Of a stretch of 14,572 nucleotides of DNA, positions 13,315 to 14,572 are shown piece by piece (the first letter of the stretch is position 1; every line of letters begins with the position of its first letter). Position numbers and translations under genes: made by a program. The DNA comes from JBBITW01 sp037440525 (GTDB lineage Bacteria; Desulfobacterota; BSN033; UBA1163). The notes beneath the pieces are model-generated. The model ran no database searches, had not been told where the DNA came from, and was given only the letters and a program-made list of their open reading frames with translations. The stretch lies in assembly GCA_037440525.1 (NCBI GenBank), contig JBBITW010000090.1:1-14572 (forward strand). Direction: 5' to 3'.

Positions 13315-13479
13315 CTAAATTGAGCGACTCAAGATTGTCATTGCGAAACCAAAGTAATCTAAATCAAATTGTCATTCCGAGTGAAGCGAGGAATCTTTTA
13401 GATTGCCACTCCCTTCGGGCTCACAACGACTGATCCGCCTTTGGCGGAAAGGCTTTTAGTAAAAAATCGCTCAATTTAG
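13315..13479. mobile_element. MITE-like element, 165 bp, with 13-bp perfect terminal inverted repeats
   Basis: CTAAATTGAGCGA (13315-13327) and TCGCTCAATTTAG (13467-13479) are exact reverse complements. Inside are three versions of one motif: GTCATTGCGAAACC...TAATCT at 13337-13360, GTCATTCCGAGTGAAGCGAG...ATCT at 13371-13396, and an inverted version at 13400-13430 (AGATTGCC...TCACAACGAC). The last two face each other, forming a stem around TTTTA. A hairpin TCCGCCTTTGGCGGA follows. The GTCATTGCGAG-GAAGCAATCT type of motif is a recurrent dispersed repeat in several bacterial lineages. No coding frame and no obvious target-site duplication is seen. Confidence 0.6.
13432..13460 (+). repeat. Short intergenic repeat, copy 2 (inside the MITE-like element)
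   Basis: GATCCGCCTTTGGCGGAAAG followed by GCTTTTAGT contains a perfect palindrome TCCGCC-TTT-GGCGGA. It matches, with a few substitutions and a short insertion, the segment at 6441-6473 upstream of ppiD, indicating a dispersed family. Confidence 0.5.
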
Positions 13480-13575
13480 GTTTTAGATATTTCTTGGTAC
13501 TATTTAATAAATTTTATCCTGCATGTCAAATATATGCAACCTCTCAACAAGGAAGTAATCTATGATCTGAAATCT

Positions 13576-14076
13576 CTATGGATTAATACAAAACCACCTC
13601 GAATCAGCCAGTACAACAGAAGTCTCAATCTGTCTTTTCGGAATTGACCAGTATCTTTTTAACAATCGATTCTTTTCTTCCCCGGATACCAGTCGATATC
13701 CATGTTTCTCATAGAAACGAATAGCCCAGATTGCATCAGCCCAGGTTCCGATTAATATGGGCCTGGATGTCTGTTTTTGAAGATGGCTAAGTAGTTTGCT
13801 CCCGATACCTTTTCTCCTTCTATCTGTCCTGATATATGCATGTCTAATAAGTGTAACATCTTGAATCTCTTGGATACCCATCACTCCTACTATCTCCCCA
13901 TCCTCCTCATACCCCCAGAATATAATACCACTCTCAATCTCATGTTGAAGCTCTTCCTTTGGCATATAGGGTTCTTTCCATAGATCCTCAGGGATTATCC
14001 CTTTATAAGCTTGTGCAGAATCATTTATAATTTCGTAAATTTTTTCAAAATCCTCTAAATCACATCGACGAATCAT
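13576..14076 (-). CDS. GNAT family N-acetyltransferase
   Basis: GNAT enzymes transfer an acetyl group from acetyl-CoA to an amine; the substrate here cannot be deduced. The 166 residues show the GNAT order: N-terminal strand and helices (MIRRCDLEDFEKIYEIIND), the central strands GEIVGVMGIQ at 60-69 and IRHAYIRTDRRRKGIGSKLLSHL at 77-99, with RRRKGIG (86-92) as the acetyl-CoA pyrophosphate-binding loop, and FYEKHGYRLVSGEEK at 121-135 as the C-terminal motif. The frame could begin at a TTG (14088), but that overlaps the Shine-Dalgarno TTGGAG, so ATG 14076 is used. A strong promoter lies upstream (14105-14132). A small hairpin CCAAG/CTTGG (14085-14100) overlaps the ribosome-binding site. It seems to be a monocistronic accessory gene. 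Confidence 0.88.
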   Translation of the reverse strand: MIRRCDLEDFEKIYEIINDSAQAYKGIIPEDLWKEPYMPKEELQHEIESGIIFWGYEEDGEIVGVMGIQEIQDVTLIRHAYIRTDRRRKGIGSKLLSHLQKQTSRPILIGTWADAIWAIRFYEKHGYRLVSGEEKNRLLKRYWSIPKRQIETSVVLADSRWFCINP

Positions 14077-14104
14077 TAAAGTCTCCAAGGAAGGGCTTGG
14101 TTAT

Positions 14105-14132
14105 ATTATAAATTGAGTTACTCTTTCGTCAA
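14105..14132 (-). promoter_or_regulatory. Strong sigma70-type promoter of the GNAT gene
   Basis: On the - strand, TTGACG (14132-14127) is followed after 16 nt by a perfect TATAAT (14110-14105). This is the best consensus match in the window. Transcription would begin near 14098, giving a leader of about 22 nt in which CCAAG and CTTGG can pair over the GGAG ribosome-binding site. Confidence 0.65.
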
Positions 14133-14184
14133 GCAATTCTGAGAAGCTGATAAATGATGAAAATTTTTATTTTATGCATCTGGA

Positions 14185-14571
14185 TTAATCAAGTTTAGCC
14201 CCTCGCTCTATGAGCAGTTCACGTAAAACAGATCTGTGGCAGCGGTTTTCATTTTCACAATAACAACCGATTGAAATGTTGGTCTGGTGTGAAAGAGCGG
14301 CGAGCAAATCCAGAACTTTACTTGCATCAGATAAATTCATTTCGGCACGGAATTTTTTCTTAAAAATTAACCATCCTTTATCATCCTTTACACTTTGTGC
14401 CTCTTTTAGGAGTTTTGGACTGGGTGAGAGAATAGGAAGCCAGACATCATAGAAATCTCTTGAAGCATATTCTCTCTTAGGTATTCCTCTCGGTGGTCGA
14501 CGAACTGTTCCTATTCGTAAGCCTTCTTCTTTATCCCTCGGAGTTCCAAGACGAACAATCTTGATAGCCAT
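14185..14571 (-). CDS. DUF488 family protein
   Basis: DUF488 proteins are small cytoplasmic proteins of unknown biochemical function. The 128 residues carry the usual landmarks: VRLGTPRDKEEGLRIGTVRR at 6-25, PPRGIPKREYASRDFYDVWLP at 26-46, FKKKFRAEM at 70-78, LLAALSHQTN at 89-98, and the Cys/His cluster GCYCENENRCHRSVLRELL at 102-120, a possible metal-binding or redox site. The ATG at 14571-14569 is one base from the window edge, so a longer upstream start cannot be excluded, although MAIKIVRLG is a typical family N-terminus. It reads in the same direction as the GNAT gene, 109 nt upstream, but that gene has its own promoter. Confidence 0.87.
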   Translation of the reverse strand: MAIKIVRLGTPRDKEEGLRIGTVRRPPRGIPKREYASRDFYDVWLPILSPSPKLLKEAQSVKDDKGWLIFKKKFRAEMNLSDASKVLDLLAALSHQTNISIGCYCENENRCHRSVLRELLIERGAKLD

Positions 14572-14572
14572 T

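Noticed and set aside
14077..14088. TTG start of the GNAT gene, adding four residues
   Set aside because: The TTG belongs to TTGGAG, the ribosome-binding site of the ATG at 14076.

Overview
The window reads as a conserved housekeeping stretch of a Gram-negative bacterium, most likely a deltaproteobacterial (Desulfobacterota-like) lineage. The basis is the gene order mreB-mreC-mreD-mrdA-rodA, the order yebC-ruvC-ruvA-ruvB, a PpiD/SurA-type periplasmic foldase, a divergent RuvA, a DUF362 protein with a cysteine-rich tail, and moderately AT-rich DNA with REP-like repeats between genes. The assignment comes from recognising families, not from a search. No rRNA, tRNA, CRISPR array, intact insertion sequence or phage module was found.

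Layout. Positions 1-132 may hold the tail of an unrecognised + strand gene, followed by a REP-like inverted repeat. The single-strand DNA-binding protein gene ssb (390-809, +) stands alone. On the - strand from 6231 down to 838 lies the complete elongasome operon mreB, mreC, mreD, mrdA (PBP2) and rodA. Its junctions are 6-nt gaps or short overlaps, and a good sigma70-type promoter precedes mreB. A 614-bp divergent intergenic region (6232-6845) carries that promoter, repeats and small gene relics. The PpiD-like chaperone/PPIase (6846-8747, +) follows and converges on the Holliday-junction block, read on the - strand as yebC, ruvC, ruvA and ruvB (11829 down to 8767). Upstream of that block are a DUF362 gene (11907-13061, -), its unusual leader, a 165-bp MITE-like element, a GNAT acetyltransferase and a DUF488 gene at the right edge.

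How the genes work together. MreB filaments, MreC and MreD organise the RodA glycosyltransferase and PBP2 transpeptidase for side-wall peptidoglycan synthesis. RuvC, RuvA and RuvB resolve and migrate Holliday junctions, with YebC (translation or transcription modulator) in the same transcription unit, a common arrangement. SSB and Ruv proteins serve replication and repair, and PpiD assists folding of exported proteins.

Most genes are ordinary. The parts worth a second look are: (i) the roughly 200-nt DUF362 leader, with four copies of a GGGCAGACC/GGTCTGCCC arm that can pair in mutually exclusive ways and an intrinsic terminator abutting the ribosome-binding site; (ii) the 165-bp element with 13-bp perfect terminal inverted repeats; (iii) a RuvA whose acidic pin is replaced by a Pro/Arg-containing loop; and (iv) a PpiD with two degenerate repeats after its parvulin domain. 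I found no convincing new multi-gene system; the leader RNA is the best candidate for undescribed biology.
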